A DNA stretch of 64,000 bases from Basidiobolus meristosporus CBS 931.73 (GCA_002104905.1 MCFE01000350.1:24883-88882); one strand, 5' to 3'. Shown: positions 32,554 to 43,640, counted from the first letter of the stretch. Numbers and translations are program-made. The notes: a model not told the origin generated them from the letters alone.

Positions 32554-32947
32554 GCTCCTGACTTACCTGTGGATCCCTGCCTTCTGCCCAAAGTTTGAAG
32601 AAAACTTGTAAAAGGAATACTCACCGTAAGTATCACCCATCATCTTTCCCTAGTCTTGTCCTATAAAGGCAAAGATACTTTATCTTTGTAAAACTATTGG
32701 TCAAAGCTGCATTCACTTTATTACCCTGCTGGTGGAGTTTACAGTTGTTACAGTATTGGAAGCTTTAGTACAATACTCTATCAAAGGACGTTGAAACCAG
32801 TACCTTCTGAAGTGACGCTAACTTATTTAAGTTGGGGATTGTGGCTCAATAGTTGTATTCTTGACATACTAGTGGCTTTACAAACCCACAATCTAGTTTA
32901 GTATATTCCAGTATTCCTTGCAAGTTCATCCGCCTTCCTCTGCTACC

Positions 32948-33880
32948 ATGTCCAACCTAGAGCTGAACTTTGCCCAGCTCATGGCTGCCTTTACCCAACT
33001 GCAGCAAGACCATGCAGACCTCAGAAACACTCTTGCTCAGTTCCAGAACCAAAGTGTCCAGCAAACTAGCCATGTCCCAGTCTACCAAGAACCCAAGTAT
33101 ACTCCTGCTACCAAGTTCAATGGCTCTCAGAATGAATTCCGTGGCTTCATCAACATGGTGAAGAACAATCTTGCACTCCAGCCCAACCGGTACCCCACTG
33201 ACCAGGCCAAAGTTGGGTTCATCTCCAACCTGCTTACTGGTACAGCTCTCAAGTGGTTCTCCCCATTAGTGGAGACCAACTCTCCCCTACTCAGAGACTA
33301 CCAAGCCTTTCTCACTGAAATGGAGCTAACATTTGGTAACCTTGACCAAGCCAGAACTGCTGCCAACAAGATCAAGACCCTCAAGCAAGGGAACAAGCCA
33401 GCATCAGTCTATGCCTCAGAATTCCGACAACTCTCCAGTGACCTCAGCTCCTGGGGTCAAGCAGCCTTGATTAGCCAATTTCAAGATGGCCTCAATGATG
33501 AAGTCTGTGATCTGCTACTCACACTCCCAGATCCAGATACATTGGTTGAAGCTATGCACCAAGCAATCCGGTGTGATAACAGACTATTCCAGAAGAAGCA
33601 AAAGAACCGTCAAAGACACATTCCTGTTGCAGTCCCAGCCCCTCCTGCTCCCCAAGTCACTCCAGAAGATCCTATGCAGATTGATAGTGCCAAATACAAG
33701 AAACTATCAAAGAGTGAAAAGTCCAGACGTCAACAAGCCAACCTCTGTCTATACTGTGGCCAACCAGGTCACTTTGCCAAGTCCTGCCCCAACAAGAAGT
33801 CCAGCTTCAAGCTGATGCAGTCCTCCAGCAACCAACCTGATCCAGATCTGTCGGGAAACTCCAATGTCCAGTTGCACTGA
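32948..33880 (+). CDS. gag: Chromovirus Gag
   Basis: 310 residues from ATG at 32948 (context ACCATGT); the frame is open slightly upstream but without an ATG. The N-terminal half is helical and glutamine-rich; a Ty3/gypsy capsid core follows ([93 protein letters not shown]). The C-terminal nucleocapsid has one CCHC knuckle, [14 protein letters not shown], near residue 275. Gag forms the virus-like particle and binds genomic RNA. The stop TGA at 33878-33880 lies inside the loop of the frameshift stem. No disruptions. Confidence 0.93.
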   Translation: MSNLELNFAQLMAAFTQLQQDHADLRNTLAQFQNQSVQQTSHVPVYQEPKYTPATKFNGSQNEFRGFINMVKNNLALQPNRYPTDQAKVGFISNLLTGTALKWFSPLVETNSPLLRDYQAFLTEMELTFGNLDQARTAANKIKTLKQGNKPASVYASEFRQLSSDLSSWGQAALISQFQDGLNDEVCDLLLTLPDPDTLVEAMHQAIRCDNRLFQKKQKNRQRHIPVAVPAPPAPQVTPEDPMQIDSAKYKKLSKSEKSRRQQANLCLYCGQPGHFAKSCPNKKSSFKLMQSSSNQPDPDLSGNSNVQLH

Positions 33881-33897
33881 CAGGCTTGCAACTGGAC
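33853..33897 (+). promoter_or_regulatory. Programmed -1 frameshift signal between gag and pol
   Basis: The heptamer GGGAAAC (33853-33859) sits in the gag frame as G GGA AAC, the X XXY YYZ register for -1 slippage. After a 6-nt spacer, GTCCAGTTGCA (33866-33876) and TGCAACTGGAC (33887-33897) form a perfect 11-bp stem around a 10-nt loop. The -1 frame is open from the heptamer into pol, which is in the -1 frame. The arrangement matches known retroviral gag-pro-pol sites; function is inferred. Confidence 0.8.
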
Positions 33898-36800
33898 CCA
33901 CCCATGAAAATCCAGCATATCCAAGAATCTTCCTTTGCCACAAAATCTATCCAGTCCTTGAGAATGCCTGTCAAAATCCAGATCCCTGACTCCAGTCCTG
34001 TCCCAGCCCTAGCCCTGATTGATTCCGGTGCTTCATCCTGTTTCATTGACCAAGCCTTTGTCCAGAAGCACTCTATTCCTGTTACCTTGAAATCCTGTCC
34101 AGTCCAAGTAGAAGTTATTGATGGAAGATCACTCTCCTCTGGTGCCATTACCCATGAAACATGCTTACTCCAGCTGTCCAGTACTGCCCACCAAGAAAGA
34201 ATTGCCTTCAACATCATCAACTCACCACACTATCCTATTGTGCTTGGAAGCTCATGGTTGAGCTACCACAATCCGAGTATTGATTGGAAATCCAAGATCC
34301 TGTCATTCACCAGATCCCACCAAGTCAACTCCATGAAATCTCCAGACCCTGATAACCGTGAAAAGACGGTTGCCAACAGTTCAACAGCCCAAGATACCTT
34401 GCCAGCTGAAGGAGCCCCCTCAGCAACTATACCAGCCAAGTACCAAGAGTTTGCCCATGTCTTTGACAAGAAGAAAGCAGAACTCCTCCCTGACCATTGG
34501 CCTTATGACTGCCCTATTGACCTTGAAGATGGAAAAGTCCCTCCATTTGGCCCAATATATAACCTCTCCCAGCCGGAGTTGAAAGAACTCCATGGTTATA
34601 TTCAAGAAAACCTCCAGAAGGGTTTTATTCAGCACTCCAAATCACCTGCTGGAGCCCCAATCCTCTTTGTCAAGAAGAAGGATGGCACCCTCAGAATGTG
34701 TGTGGACTACCGTGCTTTGAATAAGATCACAGTCAAGAACCGCTACCCCCTGCCCCTGATCAACACACTGTTGGATCAGCTATCTGCTGCCCAAGTCTTC
34801 ACCAAGATAGACTTGAGAGGAGCTTACAATCTTGTCAGAATCAAGCCTGGTGATGAATGGAAAACTGCCTTTCGCACAAGATATGGCCACTTTGAATACA
34901 AAGTAATGCCATTTGGCCTCACCAATGCCCCTGCTGTGTTTCAACACCTCATGAATGACATATTCCGTGAATACCTTGACCATTTTGTGGTAATCTACCT
35001 TGATGATATTCTCATATACTCCAAGAGCCAAGATGAACATGATGAACATGTCAAGAAAGTATTGAGAAAACTAGACTCTGCCGGTCTCTATGCCAAGCTA
35101 GAGAAGTGTGAATTTGACCAGAGAGAAGTGGAATTTCTTGGTTATCTCATCAGCCCTGAGGGAACAAGAATGGACCCAAAGAAAGTTGACTCAGTCCAAT
35201 CCTGGAAAACACCAAGCTCAATCAAGGAAGTACAATCCTTCCTGGGATTTGCCAACTTCTATCGCAGGTTCATAGTCAACTACTCCAAGATAGTCACCCC
35301 TCTGACAAAGCTTACCCAGAAGAACACACCTTTTGCCTGGAATGAGGAGCAATCCAGCTCATTCAACCAACTCAAGAAATCTTTCCTGAAGGCCCCCCTG
35401 CTTGCCCACCCTGACCTTGAGAAGCAATTCATAGTGGAGACTGATGCTTCTGATTTTGCCCTTGGTGCCATACTCTCCCAGTATGATGAGGACAATGTGT
35501 TGCACCCCATTGCATTCTACTCTCGGAAGTTTTCCCCTGCAGAGATCAACTACGATATCTATGATAAGGAGTTGCTTGCCATCATTGTAGCCTTTGAGCA
35601 ATGGAGACACTACCTGGACGGTGCAAAACACAAAATCAAAGTCTTCTGTGACCATAAGAACCTTGAGTACTTTGCAACTTCCAAAGTACTAAACCGGAGA
35701 CAAGCCAGATGGTCACTCTTCCTGTCCAGCTTTGACTTTACTATCACCTATAGACCTGGTGCAAAGCAAGGAAAGCCTGATGCCCTGTCCAGAAAAAAGG
35801 AATATGCCCTGGAAGAGGGAGATGATGCCTGTTGGCAAATGGAACACCCACTGCTGAGCAAGAAACATTTTGAGATTCTTGCCACCCAGTCCTCAAGTCT
35901 TGTCATCCCTTCATTCCTAGTAAGGATATCAGAGTCCCAGGCCTCTGATATGACTTCCAGCAGCATCAAGAAATATCTGGAATCCCCAGTTGGGCCCCCT
36001 CCCAAGTTCCCAAACATCCAGAACCTGCATTTGGTAAACAACCTCATCTACCACAAGCAGCAGCTTTATGTCCCAGATCTTGCCACCCAGCTAGACATCA
36101 TTAAGTCTCGGCATGATTCAATGGCTGCAGGCCACTTTGGTACTGCCAAAACCTTGAATGCTATCAAAAGAGATTTCTGGTGGCCTAGAATGATAACTCT
36201 TATCAAAGAGTACATTCTGACTTGTGATATTTGCAACCGTGCAAAACCAGCCAGACACCAGCCCTATGGACTTCTTCAACCCCTGCCTATCCCAGAACAC
36301 CAATGGAGATCTATATCTATGGACTTCATTACTGACCTCCCTGAGTCATGTGGCTTCAATGCTATACTTGTAGTGGCTGACCGGCTGACCAAGATGGCTC
36401 ACTTCATCCCTTGCTGTAAGAACACTGATGCAAAAGAAACTGCTGCTTTAGTCCTGAAGAATATTTTCCGCCTTCATGGTATCCCCAGTGATATTGTGTC
36501 AGATAGAGGCCCACAGTTTGTGTCCAAGTTTTGGAAACACTTCATGCAATACCTCGGTGTTCAAGTCAAGCTCTCTACTGCCTTCCATCCACAGTCTGAT
36601 GGCCAGACTGAAAGAATCAACCAGATTCTGGAGCAATACCTCCGGTGCTATATCAATTACCAGCAAGACAATTGGGTTGACCTACTCCCTGTTGCTGAGT
36701 TTGCCTACAACAACTCAAGTCATAGTGCAACCGGTTTTACACCATTCTATGCAAACTATGGATTCCACCCTCAGTTTGATATCCAGATTCCAACAAACCC

Positions 36801-37401
36801 AATGAGCCCACATGCGGCTGAACATGCCCAAGCAATCCAGGACATCCAGAGCACCCTCAAGGAAGAGCTATCCTTAGCTCAGGAAAGCTACAAGAAATTT
36901 GCCAATCTAAAACGGCATCCCAGCCCTGATCTTAATGAAGGAGATTCTGTATGGTTGCTCAGAAGAAACATCAGCACCAACCGCCCTTGTGACAAGTTGG
37001 ATTTCAAGAAACTTGGTCCCTTTAAGATCAAGAAGAAGCTTAGCCCTATAGTATATCAGCTACAGTTACCAGCAAGTATGAAAATCCATGATACTTTCCA
37101 TGTGTCCCTCCTGGAGCCGTATTGTAGGAACACATTGCCAAACCGGCTAGAAGCAAAGCCCCAAGCTATCCAGGTTGACCAACATCAAGAATTTGAAGTT
37201 AAACAGATTCTAGACTCCAAGTATATCCGGTCAAAGCTGTACTACTTAGTAGACTGGATTGGTTATGGCCCAAGTGACCAAACATGGGAACCAGCTACAC
37301 ATCTCACTAATTGTCAAGAACTAGTTACCCAGTTCCACCAACAATATCCTGCAAAACCTGCCCCAAAGGGAAACAGAGCTCCGCCTGGAAGAGGAGAATA
37401 G
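33886..37401 (+). CDS. pol: Chromovirus Pol: protease, RT, RNase H, integrase, chromodomain
   Basis: Open frame of 1,171 residues in the -1 frame relative to gag, probably made as Gag-Pol; 33886 is a codon boundary, not a start, and an internal ATG is at 33904. Domains by approximate residue: aspartic protease [13 protein letters not shown] with Asp46; reverse transcriptase from about 235, with catalytic YLDDILIYS at 371; RNase [14 protein letters not shown] at 517 and the RRQARW connection; integrase HHCC zinc region ([10 protein letters not shown] ... [11 protein letters not shown], 742-785); integrase core Asp, Asp and Glu in [16 protein letters not shown] and [13 protein letters not shown]-like [10 protein letters not shown] near 1045; chromodomain [11 protein letters not shown] ... 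[17 protein letters not shown] at 1100-1150. All catalytic residues are present. The chromodomain would steer insertion to modified chromatin, which fits its location inside older repeats. Confidence 0.95.
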   Translation: MQLDPPMKIQHIQESSFATKSIQSLRMPVKIQIPDSSPVPALALIDSGASSCFIDQAFVQKHSIPVTLKSCPVQVEVIDGRSLSSGAITHETCLLQLSSTAHQERIAFNIINSPHYPIVLGSSWLSYHNPSIDWKSKILSFTRSHQVNSMKSPDPDNREKTVANSSTAQDTLPAEGAPSATIPAKYQEFAHVFDKKKAELLPDHWPYDCPIDLEDGKVPPFGPIYNLSQPELKELHGYIQENLQKGFIQHSKSPAGAPILFVKKKDGTLRMCVDYRALNKITVKNRYPLPLINTLLDQLSAAQVFTKIDLRGAYNLVRIKPGDEWKTAFRTRYGHFEYKVMPFGLTNAPAVFQHLMNDIFREYLDHFVVIYLDDILIYSKSQDEHDEHVKKVLRKLDSAGLYAKLEKCEFDQREVEFLGYLISPEGTRMDPKKVDSVQSWKTPSSIKEVQSFLGFANFYRRFIVNYSKIVTPLTKLTQKNTPFAWNEEQSSSFNQLKKSFLKAPLLAHPDLEKQFIVETDASDFALGAILSQYDEDNVLHPIAFYSRKFSPAEINYDIYDKELLAIIVAFEQWRHYLDGAKHKIKVFCDHKNLEYFATSKVLNRRQARWSLFLSSFDFTITYRPGAKQGKPDALSRKKEYALEEGDDACWQMEHPLLSKKHFEILATQSSSLVIPSFLVRISESQASDMTSSSIKKYLESPVGPPPKFPNIQNLHLVNNLIYHKQQLYVPDLATQLDIIKSRHDSMAAGHFGTAKTLNAIKRDFWWPRMITLIKEYILTCDICNRAKPARHQPYGLLQPLPIPEHQWRSISMDFITDLPESCGFNAILVVADRLTKMAHFIPCCKNTDAKETAALVLKNIFRLHGIPSDIVSDRGPQFVSKFWKHFMQYLGVQVKLSTAFHPQSDGQTERINQILEQYLRCYINYQQDNWVDLLPVAEFAYNNSSHSATGFTPFYANYGFHPQFDIQIPTNPMSPHAAEHAQAIQDIQSTLKEELSLAQESYKKFANLKRHPSPDLNEGDSVWLLRRNISTNRPCDKLDFKKLGPFKIKKKLSPIVYQLQLPASMKIHDTFHVSLLEPYCRNTLPNRLEAKPQAIQVDQHQEFEVKQILDSKYIRSKLYYLVDWIGYGPSDQTWEPATHLTNCQELVTQFHQQYPAKPAPKGNRAPPGRGE

Positions 37402-37922
37402 TGTCATGATCACATGACAACCATGAACACCCATGCCAAGTTTCAGCTTCCCAGCTCAATTTCTAAGAGATTCCTTCCGGAACCTTCTACCACCTTCCAG
37501 AAAGTTCCTGACCATTCCAAACCATTGTTACACAATGGAACATTCCATGGAAGCTTTCCATCGTATTTTTTATAGTCCAGTACCATATATGGAAATACCA
37601 GGTCACATGACTTAGTCACATGATCAGGTGACCCAATCCATTTCCCCATCCTGTCTCAGTACCGTGTCATCTATGTCATTATCCCCAGCACCATTGCTGT
37701 GCCTCACCCCACAACCCCATTAGTATTAGCTAACATCTCTCGGCATCAATATAGCCAAAAAGTATATATAGTCCTATCCCCCCTTAAGTATTCCTCAGTC
37801 TGATAAACACAGGTCTTGAATAAACAGCCTTGCCTTGAATCCTGCCTTGCCTTGATGGTCCACACCTAAGTCCTTTCCTGCCGTGCCTAGCTTTTCCTCC
37901 TGCCTTGTGTCTATTCATAACA
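37402..37922 (+). repeat. 3' LTR of chromovirus (521 bp)
   Basis: Begins directly after the pol stop codon and purine tract and is the twin of 32020-32540. I found no difference between them by eye. Confidence 0.93.
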
Positions 37923-39164
37923 AATACTACTACCGCAAATCAGGCTACTTTCTAAATGGAGCCAAAGCCTATGTAGGCTCTATTTGGACTATCTGGCAAT
38001 GCAGATATGCTTCATGGAGCCTCTTGTACCAAGTTATCAAGCCAGAAACCACAGAGAGCCTTGAAATTTCAACAGGATCTGTCAGATACTTTAGTATATA
38101 TTAGAGCAGATTATTTAATGCAGAAGTCATGATGTCTGCTGTCTATGGAGCTGAAGGAAAAAGGTGCAAGGATCAACCTAATGGGTTTTATGAAATCTGA
38201 AGTCACTGAAAAGATTGTGAGCTTTGCAAACCAAGCTCAAGGTTAAAAATAACTATCAGGAGAATGTGGATAATCAAAGCCCTTGTCAAGGAGAATCTCA
38301 CTTCTAGAAGTCACCAGTATCTACTCTACAGTATATTATGATAAGACAGACGCAGCTGTATCAGTCCAAATCAGTAGAAGTACTCTAAAAAATAGCTACC
38401 AAATATCCAATGGTACATTCTGATACTAAACTGGGTAAATCAAGAAGCAAGTGGACTTTGAATCTACTGTAAATGAAACAATCAGTCTAAAGAAAGTTAC
38501 TACAACTTAAGGAAAATAAATATGACCATTTTGGATCATTTTTGTGGGTCTGAATCACTAAATCAACATGGTTCAAGTGGGAGCAGGCCATCCCAGCTCA
38601 GAGTTGAGCAAAGCCTCCATTTTGGCCATGTTTGTATGTGCCAGGAAATGAGGATAATCCTGATCAGGCATAAATGACAAAACCTTAACTTGGCCCAATA
38701 TAGGTCAATTCTTTTACCTCATATAGAGTCTATATGATGGAAGCAACTGTTCCTGAGCCAAATATGGACATACAGTGAAGTTGTCTAAATGAATTAGACT
38801 TTTGCCCAGAAATAAGGAAACTGCAGATTTGCTGTAAATGACAAAACCTTAACTTGACCAAAAGTGGGTCAATTTTACTCTAACAAGAAACATTGAATAG
38901 CCCAGAGGCTATATATCATTGTAACAGCCTCAGAACTGATAAAAGCAAATGATTAGTTTTTTGATCAGATCATTCTGAATTTTGGGCATATTATTAAGTG
39001 AATATGCACATTAAGTTCTTGCTCAATTAAGCTGAACACAAATGAATATATTCTTGGAAAATATATTAGTCCAGTATGCAACACATTTAAACTTTATATC
39101 TGTATTACAAACTGAACACTCTCAACATGTATTGATTACTCATGACTATTTTGTTGAGTGGGGG

Positions 39165-39513
39165 TGTTGTATTCATTAAGTTGTCACCAAGATATTCATG
39201 CTAACTTAGTCACATAGATCTTATTCTTTGATTAGCATTCTCTCCTGACCAAATGTTTTGTTTGGACTTACTTAGAATATTTTCATCAAATTATCAGGTA
39301 CCCAGATTATGATCTTTCTAAAAGTTGTCCAAAAGCCCCCAAGCTTTGCACCAGTATTCTTGGGACCTTCCTTAACAAGTTCTACATGTTTATTTGCTCT
39401 TCTGTATCAGAAGTACAAGTACCATACTTTTAATCAATAAATCTACAAGCAGATAACATGTAAATCGTATAGCTCTCCACATCACTACCAATACTCCTCT
39501 GAATATTGCAACA
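39165..39513 (+). repeat. 3' LTR of plus family-B element (349 bp)
   Basis: TGTTGTATTCATTAAGTTGTC to GAATATTGCAACA, preceded by the purine tract TTGTTGAGTGGGGG and followed by the target duplication GTTTT. It differs from its 5' partner at many positions, so the element is older than the chromovirus inside it. Confidence 0.85.
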
Positions 39514-41723
39514 GTTTTCACTTGATGATTTATTCAATGTATATGTAGTATTTATACTTTTACATGGTCTTGGCATAACTGACATGTAGTATAGGCTAAG
39601 GAAGGTCCCAAGAGCATGTGGTCAAAGCTTGGGGCTGTTGGAACAACTTTGAGAATTTTATGTTCTGGATACCAGATATTTTGGTGATAATATTTTAAGT
39701 AGGTCCTAATAAGGATTTTGGTCAATATTCTCTAGGATTTGGAGGTAATGTACTAAGTGACTAAGTCAGGTGAATATTTAGGTGGAATTACAAATTTTAC
39801 AACAATTTTTTGGCACTGTGGTACATATAACATAGACAAAAAATGTTTTTACACAACTCTGAGCTGGGATGGCCTGCTACCACTTGAATCACTTCTGCTT
39901 GGTGAATTTTGCACTGTCTGGTATCAGACAGTTCCATAGGTTAGTTGGTAGCTACTTCTAGAGTGCCTCTACATATTTGCATTGATACAGCTGCTGTTGT
40001 CTTATTGGAGTATATTTGCAGAATAGAGGTTGTCACTTTTCCAGAAGTGAGATTCTGCTTAATATGGGCTTTGATTATACTTAGTCTCATGGTAGTTATT
40101 TTCAGCCTTAAGCTTGGTTTGCAAGGCTAAGTGATCTTTTCAGTGTCCTCCGAGTCCATAAAAGCCATCTGGCTGATCCTTACACCTTTTCTTTCAACTC
40201 TATATACAGCAGACCTCAATACTTCTGCATTGAATAATCTGCTCCAATAAATACTGCAATATCCAACAGATCCTGTTGAAGTTTAAAGGCTCTTCTAGGG
40301 CTTCTGGCATGAGAGCTTTGTACAAGAGGCTCCATGGAGCACACATACATTGCCAGATAGTCCAAATATGGTCTACCTGAGCTTTTGGTTCCACTTGGGA
40401 AGTACACTAATTGTAATGGGAGTAATTTCCTGTTTTGCTTCTTTTTCTTTTTCTGCTGATGGCCTAGGGAGTATTCCATCCGTGTGATGGATCTGAACTT
40501 GCTTACATGTGGTACCATGGTGTGTTTGAGCAGAGAAGTCTTCTTGACCTCACTGGCCCAGAATATCTGACTATTTCAAATATTATAGCCAAAATTGGCA
40601 TCTACTCAGATCAATGATGACTTTTGACAGAGTTGGCCAACTTTGATAGAATAAACTGCATTTGAAAGCTTGTTTCATCCATACTTTAGTATTAAACTCC
40701 AATACATCAGTTTTCTGAGTTGCAGAGCTTGCCAGTGACTTGATCAACAACAATATTGGCAGATCTTATCCAGTGAATTGAATATCACCAAGTTTTTTCT
40801 TTCACGGTAATAAGAGATGTATATGAAATGGTATAATATACTATGTTAGCTTCTAAGTGGCCCTTAGCTGTATATTGGCAAGCTGTTGCTTGGTTGCACA
40901 CTCCTATCAGGCTTGCAATCACTTACTTCACTCTTTTTAGCAGGTAGTAAAATCTCCTTGAGCTGATTTTGCTAAATTTGTATAGTACTTTTTCCCACCT
41001 ATGTGAGACTTAAACAGAGTTACAGCTCATCTAACAGCCCCATATTTAGTTCCTGGCTCACTTGATACAATTATACCATTCTTCCAATAAATTGGGTAGT
41101 ATATATCATTACTTCAGGTAAATATATATGTAGCATATATCAATAGGATCCTAACAGTTTAGGGAGCTTGTTTTGGAGATCTTGTTCCAGTAAAAGATTG
41201 TCCAAAATGGCAGTTAACAGCTCAAGTATTTGCATTCTCAGCTGTATTCTGAGTGGCAACAGATTTTGGTAAAATTCACTTCTGACAATCATTCAGTAGT
41301 GATATAGGTTTTCTCTTGCAATACAGAGTAATATCCTATCCAAAAGCTTGTCTAACAGTAAATTGAGGTCATATAAGTACATATAGCAATATATCTCATT
41401 GTAGATTGGGACCCTCAATTGCTGGAATTACACAATTTTCTTTATTAGTGGTAGAGCACCAACAAGCTATATTTCTTGATATATTTACATGCCCATCTGA
41501 TGGACTCTTGTTTATAACTAACTTGAGTAGCTACTGCAAGCTTCTTTCTGAAGATAGAGCCTTCTTCTTCATAGCAATTTCCTCACAAACATAGTCCTTT
41601 AGCAGCAGTAGTCATTGATAACTTTAGCAGAGCTATAGTGTTGAAAGTTCTTTGCCAGACTATGAGAAAAGAGTCCAAAGCAATGTAGACACTAAGAGGA
41701 CAGCAGGCTTGGGGCTCATAATA

Positions 41724-42072
41724 TGCTGCAGTATTCTAAGGAGTATTGGAAGTGTTGTGGAGAACTGGATAATTTACATATTATTCACTTGGAGATTTAT
41801 TGACCAAAAATTTGGTATTTATACTTTTGATAGAGTAGATCAAGCAAACATAACAAGGTTGCTAGGAAAGGTCTCAGGAGTATGTGCGTAAAGTTTGGGG
41901 CCTTTTGGACAACCTTAAGAAAGATTATAATATTGCTACCTGATAATTTGGGGAAAATATTCTAAGCAAATCCTAACAAGAAGGTTGGTTAGAACACAAT
42001 GCTAATCACAAAATAAGATCTATGTGGATAAGTTAGCATGAATATTTAGGGGATAACTAAATAATTGCAGCA
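41724..42072 (-). repeat. 5' LTR of minus family-B element (349 bp)
   Basis: On the plus strand TGCTGCAGTATTCTAAGGAG to AATAATTGCAGCA. The complement of its primer site lies immediately left (GGCTTGGGGCTCATAATA). Confidence 0.8.
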
Positions 42073-42717
42073 GGTAGCAGATACTGCAAAAGGGAAGGGC
42101 ATACATTGGACTAATGATTCAAAAAGTGAGTCAATCAGCAGCAAATGCTTGCAAAGGAGAATTCTAGGCCACAAACAGGGATTCTTGATATTAAATTTTG
42201 ACTCCACTGCACTTATACATCAACAAGAGATTTTATATAATAGTAAGAATTCCATCTTAGAAAGAATTTATGGGAGACAACAGAATGCTGGATGCAGTTA
42301 AATAGTGGACTATATATGTAAACCTTAGCAAGGATGAAGTAAGCTCCGCACTTACCTTCCAAGAAGGACTCTGGTATTTGGGAAGGTCAAGGACCTAATA
42401 TCTATAAAAAAGGCCATAGCAAAAGGACTTGGCTTCAGTCTTGACAATGGTAGATACATGATTGCTGATCAAAATAGTCACATATTGCCTTGGGTATCCG
42501 ATATCAAAATCTATAATGGTTAATTCACCCAGCAGAAACTTACAAAGTTAAAACTTATTGGATTCTTAACCAGAATATTGATGTTGATACTGTTTCAAAT
42601 ATTTGTAATTCCACCTATATTTACCTTACTCAGTCACCTAGATCATTACCCCCAGATCTTAGAGAGTACCAACCAAATTCCTTGTGGTATTTACTTGGAG
42701 TATTCTAACTAAAATAT

Positions 42718-43640
42718 TGTTATAAGAGTCTTGGGGATATTGGAAATGACTGGGAGAACAGCAGATTATGTGGCTTTCATTTAATGTTTCATTGAATGTA
42801 AAGTAATATTTATACTTTTACATGGTCTTACCATAAAAGACACATAGGGTAGGTTTGAGAAGGTACCAAGTGCATGTGTGCAAGGCTTGGGGATGTTTGG
42901 ACAGCTTTGAGAATTTTCTTATTCTGAGTACCTGATAATTTGGTGACAATATTCTAAGTAAACTCCAACAAGGGATTTGGTCAGTATTCTCTCTGGTTTA
43001 CAGGTGATGATACAAGTAACTAAGTCAGGTGAATATTTAGGTGAAATTACAAACTTTGACAACACTCCTACTCAACTCAATAATCATACAGACTAGTTCT
43101 AATTGTGACCTAGGATATTCAAACTTATCTCTAGCTAATGGTTTGGTGAAGATTGCTGCAATGATTTTATCTGTTGGACAGTTAACCAAGTTAACCAAGT
43201 TATTCTGTATAGCTTCATGTATAATATGATGTTTCATATCTCTGTGCTTGGTACTATCATGAAAAGTTGGATTATGACCTAATTGTGTACATTGTCATTT
43301 TTCTTGAAATAAAGTATTAGGCATTTTTTGAAATATGCTTAAATCTTTAAAAGCTTCCTTACCCAAATTGCTTCCTTTGTAACTTTGGTGGCTGCCATAT
43401 ACTCTGCCTATGCAGTAGAAGTTGCTATGGTTGGTTGCTTTCTTGAATTCCATGAAATTGCTCATTTATGGTAAAGATAGGTGTATTCTGTGGTGGATTT
43501 TCTTACTATGCTTTGTCTTTGATCAGCATTAGAATATCCCACAAGATCCTGTTCTGAATCCTTATAGGTGTACCTTAAGCAGATATTAGCAGTTCCTTCT
43601 AGGTATCCAAATATCCATATAACTGCTGCAATATGATAAG
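42718..43640 (-). mobile_element. copia-A 3' fragment (LTR plus RNase H tail)
   Basis: A minus-strand LTR at 42718..43064 is followed by the complement of the purine tract and the end of copia pol. The segment near 43,037-43,237 encodes HIIHEAIQNNLVNLVNCPTD ... TKPLARDKFEYPRS, and 43,462-43,704 encodes LRYTYKDSEQDLVGYSNAD, both RNase H. The fragment ends abruptly at 43640 against another copia-A LTR. A plus-oriented LTR piece abuts it on the left at 42717. Confidence 0.75.

Larger units (their letters stand above)
32020..37922 (+). mobile_element. Ty3/gypsy chromovirus, complete (family C)
   Basis: A 5,903-bp element with 521-bp LTRs at both ends that read as identical, an exact AATAC target duplication (32015-32019, 37923-37927), one gag and one pol frame without internal stops, and a chromodomain at the pol C terminus. 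All cis signals are present: TATA box, primer site, frameshift signal and the AGAGGAGAA purine tract before the 3' LTR. This is the youngest insertion of the nest and could be active. A truncated minus-strand relative lies at 51,213-51,955. Confidence 0.95.
30352..39513 (+). mobile_element. Family-B non-autonomous LTR element, plus copy (interrupted)
   Basis: LTRs 30352..30699 and 39165..39513, with an exact GTTTT target duplication at 30347-30351 and 39514-39518. Removing the chromovirus at 32020-37922 leaves about 3.25 kb. PBS GGCTATGCGCCCCAAGC follows the 5' LTR; TTGTTGAGTGGGGG precedes the 3' LTR. The interior has only short frames (for example 30745-30954 and 31504-31797) and lacks gag, RT and integrase motifs. 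Repeated AAAACCTTAACTTG(A/G)CC(A/C)A blocks occur near 38,690 and 38,860. It inserted into the solo LTR in the opposite orientation to its sister copy. Confidence 0.8.
30291..39804 (-). repeat. Solo copia-A LTR split by a later insertion
   Basis: The two pieces 30291..30351 and 39519..39804 join at the duplicated GTTTT to give one 347-bp copia-A LTR in minus orientation (TGTTGTAAGAGTTTTGGAGA at the left, TTACAAATTTTACAACA at the right). No internal copia sequence flanks it; both sides are family-B interior, so it is a solo LTR left by LTR-LTR recombination. Flanks GTTTC (30286-30290) and ATTTT (39805-39809) share three of five bases; each could differ by one transition from ATTTC, the reading suggested by the intact family-B copy. 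Confidence 0.75.
29385..42072 (-). mobile_element. Family-B non-autonomous LTR element, minus copy (interrupted)
   Basis: LTRs at 29385..29733 and 41724..42072 (349 bp each) in minus orientation. Without the inserted material (30291-39804) the element is about 3.2 kb. The reverse primer site sits left of 41724 (complement TATTATGAGCCCCAAGCC) and the reverse purine tract right of 29733. The interior is collinear with the plus copy at 30,352 but codes for no retroelement protein that I can recognise, so it behaves like a large retrotransposon derivative mobilised by another element. Flanks GATAG (29380-29384) and GGTAG (42073-42077) differ at one base. Confidence 0.78.
24464..42717 (+). mobile_element. 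Decayed copia-A element hosting the nest (discontinuous)
   Basis: This outermost element survives as four pieces: a 5' LTR half fused to gag (24464-24575 LTR, 24576-24673 gag), gag at 29338-29384, gag/pre-integrase sequence at 42073-42590, and a 3' LTR part at 42591-42717. Read together, the pieces run collinear with gag and the start of pol of the copia-A copy at 24,674-29,337; for example GCTCAGGACCCTTTAAGGGC before 29384 continues as AGATACTGCAAAAGGG after 42077. The pieces are separated by the copia-A insertion at 24,674 and the family-B nest at 29,385. The internal LTR-gag junction at about 24575 and the jump from 42590 to an LTR are deletions. It is coding-dead. Confidence 0.7.
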
